From Owenia fusiformis (Eukaryota > Annelida > Polychaeta > Sabellida > Oweniidae), in contig CAIIXF020000003.1 of NCBI GenBank assembly GCA_903813345.2, positions 28,783,248 through 28,847,247 of the forward strand: 64,000 bases of DNA, read 5' to 3'. The notes under the pieces were generated by a model. The model was not told where the DNA came from and made no database searches. It saw only the letters and a list, made by a program, of their open reading frames with translations. Position 1 is the first letter of the stretch. Each line of letters begins with the position of its first letter. Position numbers and translations under genes: made by a program. This document shows, in pieces, positions 1 to 12,803 of the stretch.

Positions 1-3000
1 CCTACTCTCAAAAATGCAGTTGCAAACATTTGGGGTTGAGATTGAGAGATCGATTTGCTTCACCATTGATTTTGCAGGATTTATATCAGTGCAACCATTT
101 TTGTCCAAAGTATATAGTCAGTCAAATTCTTAGTAAAGGGTAAGCTTTGAATTAATTACAAAATATATTTATTTTTATTATTATTATATATATTCATGAT
201 GGTGATTTACTTACTGACCCCTGAGGAAATAAAATAGCAATCATATTCTTTCGACAAGTTACGTTTTTAATGATCCAAAATTCTTCTTCTCTTTCCTTGG
301 TATTAAGTACTTACAATGTATCAGGATATTGTGTACTTACAGCCAATTAAATGCTCCAACAGTGTAAGAAATGCTGATTAGACAGGCTGACCTAACTTTG
401 CAAAAGCAGTTTCAATTTATTCAAGTACTCAATCACTATGACAATACATAGCAGCAGATCAGATTAATCCAGAATTGATAAACATTAGGATAGATAAACA
501 GAAATGTGAACCAGGAGCAATAATGTTGTAATATGAAGGTTTTCTGCGATTTCCTACTTCTTCAAACTTGCCATATCCAAATTCTATAATTTGGTGCACA
601 GTGTGGAATAATCAAATCACCATCCTGAAGTCAGCTTTTACCAAAGGGGGGGGGGGGCAGGGGGGGGGGGGGTACCAAGGGAGAGCTTTTGCCAAGAGGG
701 GAGCTTTTAGACAGTTCTGGCTCAAAAATCATGCGAAAAGTGCTCAGAATTTTGAAAAAAACTGCATGCTCCCTTGGCTAAGGACCTGAATCATCGGTTA
801 TTTCAAATTCATAACAATACAAATATCTTGAAGTAGAAGACTTTTAATCCAACCTGACAATAGGGAACTATACTGCCATCTTTTGTTTTGATAAGGATTT
901 AATTTCATAGTGTAGTCTTTCGGTCTGATCATGATGACTTGCAATTTAATTGATTAGTCAAAATCATATTGACCATACTTTAATGTATAACCAGTGTTGC
1001 ATTTAATAAACAGTCACTTTTGCATTGTTGTCATCATAGATGAATTTTAATACAGCTTTACAATGAGGACAAAAAATAACACAAAGGATGAATCTTTTAA
1101 AAAATAGTAAAAACAAATATACAAGATTTTAAAGAAGTTTAATGGCTATTTAATTTGGAGGATTTGGGCTAAATTAACTTCCTTCATGTTCATTCTTGTT
1201 TATCTGTTAATATAAGCTGCTTTGTCAATCTTAAGTTATCTTATTCTTTTCTTTTAACCCAGTTAATTAGCCATCTAATATTGTTTTCTACAAATGATGC
1301 TATTCATTGTTTTTGTTTGTTGTAATGTTATTGCTGGAACACATTACAAAAGGTTCGAAGAGATTCTACGTAAACCTGACATGACATCTCACTAACTAAT
1401 TCTCATATTACCTTAATATATTGAACAGTCAAGATGGTCATCATTAAGGGTAAGGTCGAAAAAATTAGAGGTATCATGGATACCCGATTTTGTTCCCACC
1501 CGCAGAATTAGGCTCTCAGGTCGGAACACAGAACAAAAAATTCAACATTTTTCTTTCAATTTTTTCATTGAAAGAATTCCCAGATTGTTTTTAAATAAAA
1601 TACCCAAGTTGCTTATGTTTTTAACTGATACTCAAGTCATTCAGTCTGTTCTGAACCATTCCGAAATTGTTAAGTTCCAAAGTTTAATGTTCCGAACTGA
1701 GCCGTTCAGATTTTTTTTGTTCAGTGATAGCTCTAGTCAAAATGAATTGAAGCAATTTGTTTTCATTTCCATCAAATTTTCATCAAATTTCCATCAAATT
1801 TTCGTCAAATTTACTTTCATTGTTCAACAGGATTCCCAAAAGGGTCTACATGTATTTCTGACCAATCCATGAAAGAGTATAACCCATAATATCATAAAAC
1901 CTTACCCTGGCACTTGGAGGTCCATGGTTAGATAATCTGCTTTCTGGTGTCATCAATGACATTCCATGGTTAGATAACCTGCTTTCAGAGCCTGACATGA
2001 TACAATCACTAATAAGTAATAATTAAATTCTTAGTTCCTTCAATCCTTATACTTTATACATTTCCATCCAATTCTTTCCTTATCTCATCTTTTCCTTATA
2101 TGTCATTCATTTCTGCACATTTTCTGATCTTATCCAATCACTGACCATCATGATATAGAACAAAACTATTACATGTATTTTTATATTCTATACACCTGTA
2201 AAGATCGCCTATAGATGTATATCCATATCTGAGAAAGTCTTACACTTATTTCCTTTTGATTAACTCCCAGTAGATTTGCGGAATAAATCTAAGCATTGAT
2301 CCTCTTGAAGTAATGCTACTTTATCAAATAATCGTGTAACAATTCTCATGTAGGCCTATCTGGCTCAGTAGTATATTATAACTATTTTATTTACTTTCTG
2401 CCGATAAAAGATAAACATATGTAATTGTTAGTCAATTACAATTTGATATTCCGCTAGACAATGTCAGAGTGTCTTATTAAGAAAAATCCATGTCTCAATG
2501 GATTTCTTTCTTGTTAATTCCGTCACGGAGTCATTAAGTCATTTTCTTTAGACGATTTACAAAAGTATTAGTTGCCACAACAATAAATAGGGATCGTGCC
2601 TCTCTAATTTATCGATAAAATGGAATCTGCTTATGGGCCTCGAGTATTAACACTGCAACATGTAAATGTATAGAAATGACAAAGATGTGATGAAATAAGA
2701 ATATCCATGTTTCAGGCACCAAGTAAAACAATGTGGCCCTGAATCTGTATTATTAGTGATCGTTCAACAGTGGAAGTGCGATTACAGGTAGAATTTAATG
2801 ATTTTTACCGTAAAATTGCAAAATGAGGAAATTTCTTTGTGATGATAATCTCTCCCGATTACATGGATAATGGTCACAGATCAATGAAATACTGATAAAC
2901 TCTCATAAGCAAAAACCCATATTAAAGATATCAATGACTAAACCCCAAACAGTACCTTATCATTTCAGAAATGCACCATGAGTTATTGATCATTCCTTGC

Positions 3001-3370
3001 CTTCCCGCTGAATTTCATGTTGACGGGAGAATCCAGATAAAAACGGCGCTCCAGGAAAAAACGTTTAACATTCTAAACTTTTCTAGTAAAACATTTATAT
3101 AGGCATATAAAGACTCGCAATCAATATCTGATAATTTCTGCTTGAATCCAACATTTGCATGTTTTCAATCATCTAATCAATTCTAGAGTATATACAGATT
3201 GCAAGGGAATGTATTGATGTTATCAAGGAAGTTGAGTTGATCTAGAATATACTCTTACATGGCTATTGTCTGCCACTTAATCAAAATATGCTGATGCTAA
3301 TGCGGATAAAGTATGATCCAATAGCATGCCAGACTAGTGCTTGAGACAACTACAGTTAAACTTATCTTTT
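1..3370. other. Gene-free AT-rich stretch
   Basis: No open frame here resembles a known protein and no RNA gene is recognised. The stretch holds two adjacent G-runs (12 G at 646-657 and 13 G at 660-672) and a short direct duplication near 1920-1987, where the motif TCCATGGTTAGATAA recurs about 43 bp apart. The small open frames are of the length expected by chance in AT-rich DNA. Confidence 0.6.
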
Positions 3371-3379
3371 GTGAATACC

Positions 3380-3660
3380 ATGAGAATTGATCAAGTGTTC
3401 ATATGTCAAGCTTTTTATATCATGAGGATGGGCCAGGTGTTTGTATATCAATGTGTTCAAATCAAAAGGATTGACCAAGTATTCCTATTTTACACTGTTT
3501 ATTATAAGCAATGGTTGTAATATTTTACTGTATTTACATCATGAGGATTAGCTCAGTATTTATATTTAAGTTGTTTCATCATAGGAATGACTGTGTTCAT
3601 ACCTTAAGGTGTTCTCAATTGGCCTGGATTGGCCAAGTATTTATATCTAAAGGGGCAACA
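3380..3660. repeat. Degenerate tandem repeat
   Basis: Phrases such as ATCATGAGGATTGGCCAAG, followed by GTATTTATAT and TTAAG, recur with variation about every 45-70 bp. This is an old, diverged minisatellite. The open frame it creates at 3511-3702 is not a credible gene. Confidence 0.5.
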
Positions 3661-4344
3661 AGGACTGTAGAGAGAAAATTCAATTTTTTTTACTTTTTCT
3701 GAGCTATCAGGGAAACATTTGGCTTAACATCTTCTTTGACATACCTATTTTCTTAAAATGTATGGATAAACTATCAATTTCAGCATTAAGAAGTGTAAAT
3801 TCAGTTCAAAGCTTCTATAAAGGGAGTCCCACTTATAGATATTTACGATCCACCACCTTTCAAGAGGAATATCAGCTGATATAATGTTCATTCAAGGGGT
3901 TTCTTTGTAGATAATGAAAAGGCAATTTCAAACCTTGACTTGAAATTTATGCAGAATTCTACAACAAAGAATAGGAGGGCATGGCAATAACAGTGCCCCT
4001 TTATCTCAATCTTCCAAACGACAGATAAGAGGGGGTCTTGTAAACAAGAATGATAGGAGCTAGGGGGGTAATAGGAGGGCAATTTCTTAAGATGAAATTA
4101 CATATAAACTTTCAAAAATTAATTATAAACAAACATATTAGTTTCATTAATCTCCTTCAATTTCATTTGTTGTGAGTAATTTTGGATCTCAGAGCTTAGC
4201 AGCAAAAGGAGTCTATTTTGAATAAGCAACAGAAAGCCCATGGAATAAGCAATGAATGCTGATTAATTAAATTAATTTAATTAAATTATGTAATGATCAG
4301 ATATGTTAATTAATGAATTGGAAATCAATTTACATAATTCTAAT

Positions 4345-4900
4345 ATGGCATGGGAACTTTCTACCATATCATCAATTATGTATCAATATATAATAATTAT
4401 CCTCGTAAATCCAGGAGTAAATCTTACCTAACAATAAAAATCAGTGATTCACATACACTTTTTCTCAACAGGGTGCTAGTGCATGCACATCCTAATTTTT
4501 ATCTTTTCATTAGGCTATTGAAAATAAATTTAGTTTCATGTATCCCCTTCAGTTTCAGTTTTGATCCCATATCTCAGACAGCAGTATGGCAACTATGGCA
4601 ATAATGGTAATTACTGATATCATACACATGTATTAAGTAATAATGGATTTATTAATTAATTGGAGATCACTTTATATAATCTTATTATGACATGATCAGA
4701 TGTGTTACATGTAATAATTAACTGATGATCAATTTATACTAGTATAATCCTAATATGAAATGGGAACCTTCCACCATATCATTCATGAATTATGTATTAA
4801 TATATAATATATTGCTATCAACAATACATGTATATCCTCATAAATCTTACCTAATAAAAATCAGTGATTTGCATACAATTTTTCTCAAGAGGGTGCTAAA
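4345..4900. repeat. Direct duplication, about 410 bp spacing
   Basis: The segment around 4345-4480 recurs around 4755-4895. Shared blocks include CATGGGAACTTTCTACCAT, AATCTTACCTAA, AAAAATCAGTGATT and TTTTTCTCAA followed by GGGTGCT. The copies have diverged by small indels, so this is an old local duplication. Confidence 0.6.
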
Positions 4901-5307
4901 ACCTAATTTATCCTGATTTTAGCTATACCTAATTTCAAGTTATCATGCTATTACTCTATGAAAGTCCACATTGAATATACATTACGCAAAAAGTAAAGTT
5001 GTCTCAGGCTACTTAGATCTGTTCAGGTTACATTCATCCAAGGGCAGTTTCTATATTTCAGCCTTAGGTAAAATATATAGCCACTCGACACTTGTGTATT
5101 CATTCTATGATCGTGCTTTTACTCATTTGCTATTTATGAAAAGAATTATATTAAACAAACATGTCTTTCTATATATAATTTGAGTTCATATATGTCTTCA
5201 TCAGTTGTAGCATGTAGCTCATTATTTTTTGCATGGGCTTTCAAGTGAGTGCAAATGTTTCAAAAAGAAGACCATTTTCCTGATATGACAAAATAAAGTA
5301 CCACATA

Positions 5308-5503
5308 CAGTGATCTCCCCAGGATTTTTTCTGAAGTGGGTGCAAAATTCTAATTTTTATAATTCAGACCAAAATTGGTCCCATTTTTCATGATTTTCCT
5401 CATTTTCAAGTGGGTGCAAATGGATTTTCAGGTTGGTGCAAGCCTGTTTTCAAAATCTCAGGTGGGTGCTACGCCTACTTGTTTAATGCTGGGGCGATCA
5501 TTG
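5308..5503. mobile_element. Short TIR element, possibly hAT-like MITE
   Basis: The left end CAGTGATCTCCCCAGGAT matches the reverse complement of the right end, CAATGATCGCCCCAGCAT, with few mismatches. Inside, AGTGGGTGCAAA-like phrases recur three times. I could not find a clean flanking duplication, so the superfamily is uncertain. Confidence 0.5.
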
Positions 5504-6272
5504 GGTATATGTTTTCCCCACAGATTTTGGAGTGAGATAAAGATGACAGAAGTAATTTTCTTGTTCATTGTTCTTGTTTATAATTTGACAGGCCAGTTGA
5601 TATTTATTCCAGATAAAATCATCCAAAATGTCACTCGTAACAAATCCTTTTCTAATTTTTTAAATATTTAAAATGAATATTCATTGCAAGTGAGTTTCCA
5701 AAGAGAACCTAATACAGCCAGCTCTAGCCTTGACCAGTGACTTGAGTAGCACATTATGGGTGGTCTGATGGCAGAAGCTGAGACAAAGGGTATGATGAGT
5801 GGGTGTCTACTGTACAAGTCACTACATGTACCTACTAGATGATGTTGATCTAGACAAAGACAGTTAAGGTACTGTCATGACTTTTAAATTCTAGATCTAC
5901 AGCTCTATGTTGGTATGCAAACAGACATGCAAGTATGAAAACTTCTAGGTGTTTTCTGGATGGATTCATTTGCATAACACAATTGGAAACAATGTTCCCT
6001 GTGTGTTAAACTTGGTATAACGCAAGGCATGCAAGTACATTTGTATTACTGTGTGTAATGCATTCTGCATTCCTGAATACAGTAGTGTTACAATGAAGTA
6101 CAAGAAAAAAACATTTAAACAACCTGATGATGATGGAAACGAGTGCATTCATAGTGTAAATATTTGAAACAAAAGTAAACTAATGACACAGGGGGAAAGT
6201 CACACCCTTATAGCTAATATATACAAAATTACAAGGTATAAGGGGGATGACTTACTCCTCGTGGCTTACCTA

Positions 6273-6509
6273 CAGTTGGGGACATAAATAAATGACAGGT
6301 GGATTTGCTGAAGTGAGGATTTCCCATGTTATAAATAAGAGAATTTACAAGAGGCCATAAATCAGTGGATGAGATTATACAAAATGTAAGATATACAAAT
6401 TTTAAGGGATATGTATCTAGACAATATTGGAAATTATGGGCTTTCAGACCACCATTATTAGGAAATGGTGATCGAAAATCGACCTGTCATTTATTTTTGT
6501 CCCCAACTG
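6273..6509. mobile_element. Tc1/mariner-type MITE, 237 bp
   Basis: Inverted ends of about 28 bp begin CAGTTGGGGACA and run to GACAGGT; the right end is the reverse complement with one mismatch. Both ends are flanked by TA, the Tc1/mariner target. There is no transposase frame, so the element is non-autonomous. The open frame at 6365-6622 crosses its right end and is spurious. Confidence 0.85.
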
Positions 6510-6511
6510 TA

Positions 6512-7720
6512 TTTCAAAGGCTGGACTGGTCTGATTATTCAGCCTTTTTCCCCAAATATTATCCGCCTAATAATTGCGATGGCTCAAATCTCCGGATGAT
6601 TTGTTATTTTCCGTTAAAATAGTCATTTTAAATCTCTTTGAAAAGTTCCATCTTGATCGATAAAAAGAAGTCTTGATCGGCACAGAGGCACATTTCGAGA
6701 TCAAAAGTAAGCAAATGAATCCAGTAATTCAGTTTCAGGCTTTACGATTATAAGCGGATTGTTGTATGCGTGTAAAGGCTGAATATAAGAATCAGACAGC
6801 AGTCTTTGACATTGGTAACTTGTGCCCAGTGATGATAATGAGAATGTGAAAACTGAAAAGCTGAAATAAAATTAAAAATGATGGGCGATAATTGAGTAGA
6901 TGTCTAGGAAGCTTGTATATTTGTCCAAAATTAATTTAAAGAATGAAATTTGATAATACCTGTTTTTCTTTAATGTTTTCTCCAGGTGCAAGAGCTGCAA
7001 GTCGAGATTTATTTTTAGTTTCTGCACTCGTTGCGCGACCTTTCCCAGGCTGACCCCTCGCCAGCGGGGATTTGGGTTTTTCGGACATTTTTCAGACCAA
7101 ACCGATCAGTTTCTCGATCAGAGTCTGGCTGTTAAATAATGTTTATAATATCACGAAATTCTTTCTTTAGTATTTAGTTCACTTTACCCTGTATATAAGT
7201 CGTCTTTAGCTGTTTTATAAAACTTTTTTGAACTTTTTAAATTTAGGTCGCCATCTTGGATTTTGTTTGCTTGTCCTAGCAACGCGGTGCAAGGTGCTCG
7301 TTGTTGCTATTTTATTTTGCGCATGTAAATAACACACTATTGCACAAAGCCTACTTAAGCCTATTTATTTAACAATGGGTATACAAATAGAATTTTAAAT
7401 GGGATTTAGTTAGGTTAAATATTAATAGCACTCAAGCTGACTTTAAACGGTACTAGGCTTTATATCCCCCTTACGTTTATATTGTGTATGTGTGGTCCAT
7501 TGCTTTGCTTTAGTATCTGGTCACTATGAATATTGTTGGTGGAGTGAACTGACAAAATGGTTTAGGAAACACAACTGTTGAAATATACATGTAATCATCG
7601 AATATTGAGACAATATACGATAAATATGTAGTTTATTACATATTATACTACTTAGAAAGTCGCCTTTTTGGAAATTTTCTTTTTACATAATAAAACATGA
7701 TAAATAAAAAAAAAGAAAAA
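6512..7720. other. Gene-free stretch
   Basis: No coding or RNA gene is recognised. The 6990-7150 segment is more GC-rich than its surroundings. A YY1-like string (the complement of AATCCAAGATGGCG) occurs near 7249-7262. Nothing connects these to a gene in this window. Confidence 0.5.
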
Positions 7721-7724
7721 AAGA

Positions 7725-8820
7725 ATTGTGCTCTTACAATAATTGTATTGCAAATGTTTGTGCAATATCATTGTGTTTCTTTCATGTATTGTCATACTAC
7801 ATGTACCATGAATTGTGCTCTTGCAGTGTATTGCACATCATGACATGTTCCCTTAATTGTGTTCCTTTCGTATATTGTGTTCATATCAAGAGTTGTCCTG
7901 TTCCCTAAATTGTGTTCCTTCAATATAAAATTCCATATGTTGTGCTCCTACAATAAATTGTGCTTTTATTGCGATGTTCCCTTGATTGTACTCCTTCCTT
8001 ATATTGTGCTCCTATCAAGAATTGTGCTCTCATAAATGTATTGAATACAGTATGTATTCAATATATTGTGCTCCTATCAAGGATTGTGCTCCCATAAATG
8101 TATTGCTCATGTTCCCTTACTTGTGTTTCTACTGTAAATTGTTCCTTGAATGGTATTGTGCTCCTTCCAGGCTTTGTGCTACTTCCATGTGTTGTACTCT
8201 TCAGTCATGTTATGTGCTCCTTTCATACATTATATATGGTGCGCTTCCAATGAACTGTGGTCCCTCCATGTACTACACTCTTTCCATGTCATATGTTCCT
8301 ATCATGGATTGTGGTCATTTCATGAATTGTGCTCCTTCTATGTATTATGCTTGTGTTATGAATTGTGCTCCTTCCATAGATTGCTGTGGTCACGTAACTG
8401 TGCCACTACCACATATTGTGTTTCTATCCCTGTTGCTACAATGCATTGATTGTGCTTCCCTCATTGTGTTGTGCTCCCATATATTCTCAATACTGCGATG
8501 GTTAGATACTGGTTTAAGTGAGGCTTCTTCAACTATATCCTAGCTATTGTAGCCAGAAGGAGCAGCCTCTGTGATGTCGAAACTTTACTTTTTACCTCTA
8601 GTCTCTACCAAGCAGGTCCGAACCTAGATTCGTTCTATGTATTGTGCTTCTTTCACACATTATGCCCCCACATTCGGCCTTTTGCTTCCTGGACAAATAT
8701 GCATCTTTGGGGGATGGGGGTGCTGCTGTCATATATTCTGCATTTGCGTTCCTTCTATCATGTCTATGCATTGTGCTCCCTTGATTGTGTTCTTATCATG
8801 TATTGTAACAATGCGGTCCA
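7725..8820 (+). repeat. Degenerate TTGTGCTCCT satellite
   Basis: ATTGTGCTCCT or a close variant recurs tens of times, spaced mostly by about 18-40 bp and separated by TTCATGTA-like filler. The array keeps a frame open for 185 codons (7986-8543), giving a Cys/Tyr/Pro-rich repeat translation with motifs such as NCAPSMYY. A second frame over the same array is also open. No conserved domain is visible, so I read these frames as a by-product of the satellite. Confidence 0.75.
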
Positions 8821-8824
8821 TTGA

Positions 8825-9525
8825 AATAAGATTCATCTGATGACTTTCTTCAATTTTGTCTTCAAGGAGTTTATGATGTTACTGCATAATGTTCATTGGC
8901 GAATAAAGTTCCAAATTTGATATTCTCAAAGCTATTTATGTTTTTGTCGATTGCTAGGAGAGATGTTTTGAATGAAGTCGTGTCATTCCATTGGGCTATA
9001 GCAATCATGGAAAAATTCTAAATTCTCGCAGTGCAAGGCGGAAGTGATGTAAATGGAGCGATTTAAAAAGTGATTTTCTACCCAAGTGATTCCCTGTGAC
9101 TATTGCAGAATTTCCTAATTATATTGTTCATAATCGTCAAGAGGTAGACTGATAAATGGATGTTGCATTCAAACCGGCTTCAAGGTAAGGCATTTGTTTG
9201 ATTGCCAGTCTAGAATAGATATCTAAAATTGGAAAAGCAGATTTCCTTATCATGATCATGCATGATGCAATTGAGGGAAGAGGGGGGGGGGGGTTGCTAC
9301 TGTTTGGAGATAATTTTTCATGTATGATTAATTTCGTAAGAGAGTGTACTTATATCCTATCAGGTGCCTTAGAAATCTGCTGTTCAAAATGTTGCATGGT
9401 CGTAGCCGTAGTGTAAATTAAAAAAATTCTGGGGAACCCATGTACCCCCCTTTTTGAAGCTCATTTCGCTTACAGTGATGGAAACACTAAAAATTGCACC
9501 TCCCTTGATATTTGCTGGCTACGCT
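8825..9525. other. Gene-free stretch
   Basis: No gene is recognised. It contains a 12-G run at 9282-9293 and, near 9400-9525, a short old repeat fragment ending in TTTGCTGGCTACGCTCCTG. Confidence 0.5.
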
Positions 9526-9527
9526 CC

Positions 9528-9965
9528 TGCAATACCTTACTTCCTGCGAAAGCTATTTGGATTTTGATATAATAGCTTTCCCACGGAGCATTTGGACAGC
9601 TGAATGATTGTGACCTTTGAAATCGAATTACGTCGATCCGCGGCTTACTTTTGGTCTCTAACTGTGTCTTACATCAGTATCATCAATCCGTGTAAGTATT
9701 AGAGCGCTGAAGTACTTCTTTTTCGATCAGGACTTGTAAATTGTTCATCGAGTGAATGTTATTTAGACCTTTTTCCAATATGGCGGTTTGCTAGGAGCGA
9801 GATACGCAACGAACGAAATGAATTTTGAGAATTAGTTAGGTTCGGACAACCTCCGGAGATTTACGAAAAGTCCGAGCAGAACACGCCATATTGGAATTTG
9901 GCAGTAAAAACATTCACTCGCCATAAGTTTCAAAATCTAACATGGCTCTCAAAGTGAGTAAGCAA
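9528..9965. mobile_element. Copy 1 of a foldback-type repeat
   Basis: Most of this segment recurs near-identically at 57640-58250 in DYNC1LI intron 1. Shared blocks include GATCCGCGGCTTACTTTTGG and CTAACTGTGTCTTACATCAG, and a core bounded by CCAATATGGCGG and its complement. Copy 1 has only one of the long arms; copy 2 has both. The right end reads AACATGGCTCTCAAAGTGAGT, which resembles a first coding exon followed by a splice donor. No transposase frame is present. Confidence 0.75.
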
Positions 9966-10032
9966 TACCTGTTTTTGATTTGTTGCTTTCCTGAAATTTT
10001 CTATTTTTCTGTTATGCTCCTTCTGAAACAGA

Positions 10033-10685
10033 TTTGCCTATAGATGCCTAAGACTCTATTTCAAGAATAGAATGTACAAACAAAGCAAAAGTTTTACTGT
10101 TAAAGCCCAAAAAATCTCTAAAAACTTGATGTGATTTTACTCATTAAATTTGCATGGGTTCACCATTTTTATTGGTTCTATAAAAGACTAGAAATAACAA
10201 ATGCGCATTGTGTCTGTAAGTTTAAACCAATCAAGAGATTGCCCCAACTTCATTCAATTGAAATGTTAACTCAAACTCATGAGAAATGCGTCATGCATAC
10301 ACTGGTATAGAGCCTCAGAGACATTCATTTTGGTACCAGCGTATGCATGAATTTGAACAATTTGAGTTCACATTTTGATTAACCGAAGTAGGGGCAATCT
10401 CTTCCAGGTTTGCTTACTATGGCTTGATTTTCATGGGAAGTGCTCAGGAGTCAGGAGTGAATAATTCATGTGCGGAATATATCAAATTATTTGATTGGTT
10501 TAAACGCCCATGGTTTAAAGTTATAATCATGCATGGGCAACTTGTGTTTTACACAAATTCCATGGAACAAAAAAAGTTCCTAAGGCAAGTCCATTACATT
10601 TTAGATATTATTTTGCCTTTATTAGCAAAACTTGTGCCATCTCTCCTTGAGATAAGAGTCTTAAGCATCTATAGGAGAATATATT
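10033..10685. mobile_element. Foldback (palindromic) element, about 650 bp
   Basis: The left half is an imperfect reverse complement of the right half. Paired blocks include CTATAGATGCCTAAGACTCT with its partner near 10657-10677, and AGAGATTGCCCC near 10234 with its complement near 10392. The centre lies near 10300-10320. The arms have diverged by several indels, so the insertion is old. The open frame at 10424-10723 lies in the right arm and is not a gene. Confidence 0.75.
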
Positions 10686-10689
10686 TGGG

Positions 10690-12798
10690 AAGAAGCATTC
10701 TACCGTCTCCGTCTTCTTTCTAATAGGCACACATGCTCCAATAAACGCACTCAGGTCTGTCATAAAGTTGTAGATTTCTGTCTGCAAATCAAGCCTCACA
10801 ACTTATGGGAAGGCTGTGCTATGATGTTATGTCATTGGAGAATATATGCACAAAAGGAGGATAAGATCCCGTGTTGCCAAGTCAATTCTCAATCTCCAAG
10901 CAACCCATCCATTGCTATCATGCTCTAATATGTTTTAGGCAAGGAATATATGAATGATCTGCTACAGAAATTCAAAATGGCCAAATCTGTAGTTAATAGA
11001 TCACACGTGAAGCATTTGCAAGAGTAAAATTTGCTTAGCTAATTGATCTGAACAGGTGATTCACATCATTCATTTTTCTACAAAAACAAGATTCTTATTC
11101 CATTATGCATGTGCCTCTATATTCCAGACAGGCTAAATATATAGCCTTTCTGAAGTGCTCCAAGATGAAGAGCACACATCAATTGTAGTATAGCAAATAG
11201 GTTAGGATGTTCCAAGATATGTTAACCATTTTCCAGAACTGAATAAAGAACAGGCTCTTTTCTACCTTTTTGCCAGGGAGGGTTTATTGCCACAGAACAT
11301 TTTTGCAATTCTGGTATATAATTTAGTTTCAATAAAAAAAGTTTTCCCATGATGTACAGTGTAACGCCCCAATCTGTAGTCAATTTTCAGTATTAATTAT
11401 CCAAATAATAAGAATAAAGTGAAGCTCTACGTTCGTCCGACATCCGTCCATCTGTCCGTCTGTCCAGAAGACAACTCAATGACTAGTCGGCGGATTTTCT
11501 TCATATTTGGTAGAAAGGTGGATATTGGTAAATATTTTTACCCCACAAAAAAAATGTCCAAGATGGCCGCCACTTTAAAAAATATAAAATAAATAATCCT
11601 TTTGATTTGACTAATGTCTACCCCCTGATCAGACTGTTTAGAAAAATAAAATATTACTATGCTCAATATCAACTTCAGAATGCAAAAATTAATGCGCTCA
11701 CAAACTGGCATAGGCAAGCCCCATCTTCATCGGGTGAGATCACAGTCTCCTATCAGTTTCTTTCTAGACCTTTCTTTGTAAGGCATGGCAGAGATGGTTC
11801 AGAATGCCCCATCTCATAAACATAATACATGAACATTTTTGAAGTAATTAAATGTTTCGATCTAACCCTAAATGATTACATGAACATTGAATGGACATAC
11901 TGGACAGTAGCCCCTTAGATACATTTCTATCCTATAAGATTGTAAGGATTTTTTTTAGTCCAGCATAGAGACTCCTATTATTGGATCATGGAACTATATG
12001 TTGAATATATTTATTTATCTTATCTTCAATCATCGAATGGGCAAATATAATCCTAAAAACTCAAAAATATGAAATAAATTTGATATAACTGAAAATTAAT
12101 TTTAATCCGTGTACAAGGGCACATTTTGGTACATAATACTGTTAGTATGTTAAGAGGGCATTGTTCAAGTATCAACTTTTTCTACAACTAAAACTTACTT
12201 TTCTCTTTTTCAAAAAGTGGTTTATTGAAATTTATGTTTATATTAGGGCATGTAAAAATGTAAACATGATAGACCTATTGAATTAGGTTAACAAGTCCCA
12301 TGTAACCTTGACATATCAATTGATCTCAAAAAGTTATTTTTGGTTTTAATGTTTATAATATTAAATGCAAGTCATGCTATACTACATCAGCGTCAAGATT
12401 TAGTGACTAAAAATTATGGCATTTTTAATGAGATATTTAGATTTTTTTGCAGAATTCTTTTAGACCCACATAATGTTCATTAATGATTTTGAATAAGGTG
12501 TCTAATATTTTAATTCTGTAACAAGTGTAATTCTAATCAAAATTTAATCATTTTTGCTTTGAGATTAGATTTGTTGACGTAGGGGGATCAAGATACAGGT
12601 CCAGGGTATTACACAAAACAAAATAAAAAGGTTAAATCAACATTATTTTGATGTTTTGCCAGAAAAGAGGGCTGGGGCAATTTTGAAATTAAATATACTT
12701 TATGACGATATTGATAATTATTGATATTGCGCATGTTTGTATAGCTATCTTTCAAAAAGGTTATTTGATAATTATTTTAAAATTAATAAACAGCAATC
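10690..12798. other. Gene-free stretch with a GTCCGTCTGTCC cassette
   Basis: No gene is recognised. At about 11432-11465 a run of GTCC/GTCT tetranucleotides is followed by a segment ending in AAGATGGCCGCC at 11562-11573. The same arrangement appears in other repeats of this window, so this is likely part of a degraded interspersed element. Confidence 0.5.
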
Positions 12799-12803
12799 TA
12801 CTT

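Noticed and set aside
7986-8543. 185-codon Cys-rich frame
   Set aside because: Entirely inside a degenerate tandem repeat; overlapping frames are open too and no domain is visible.
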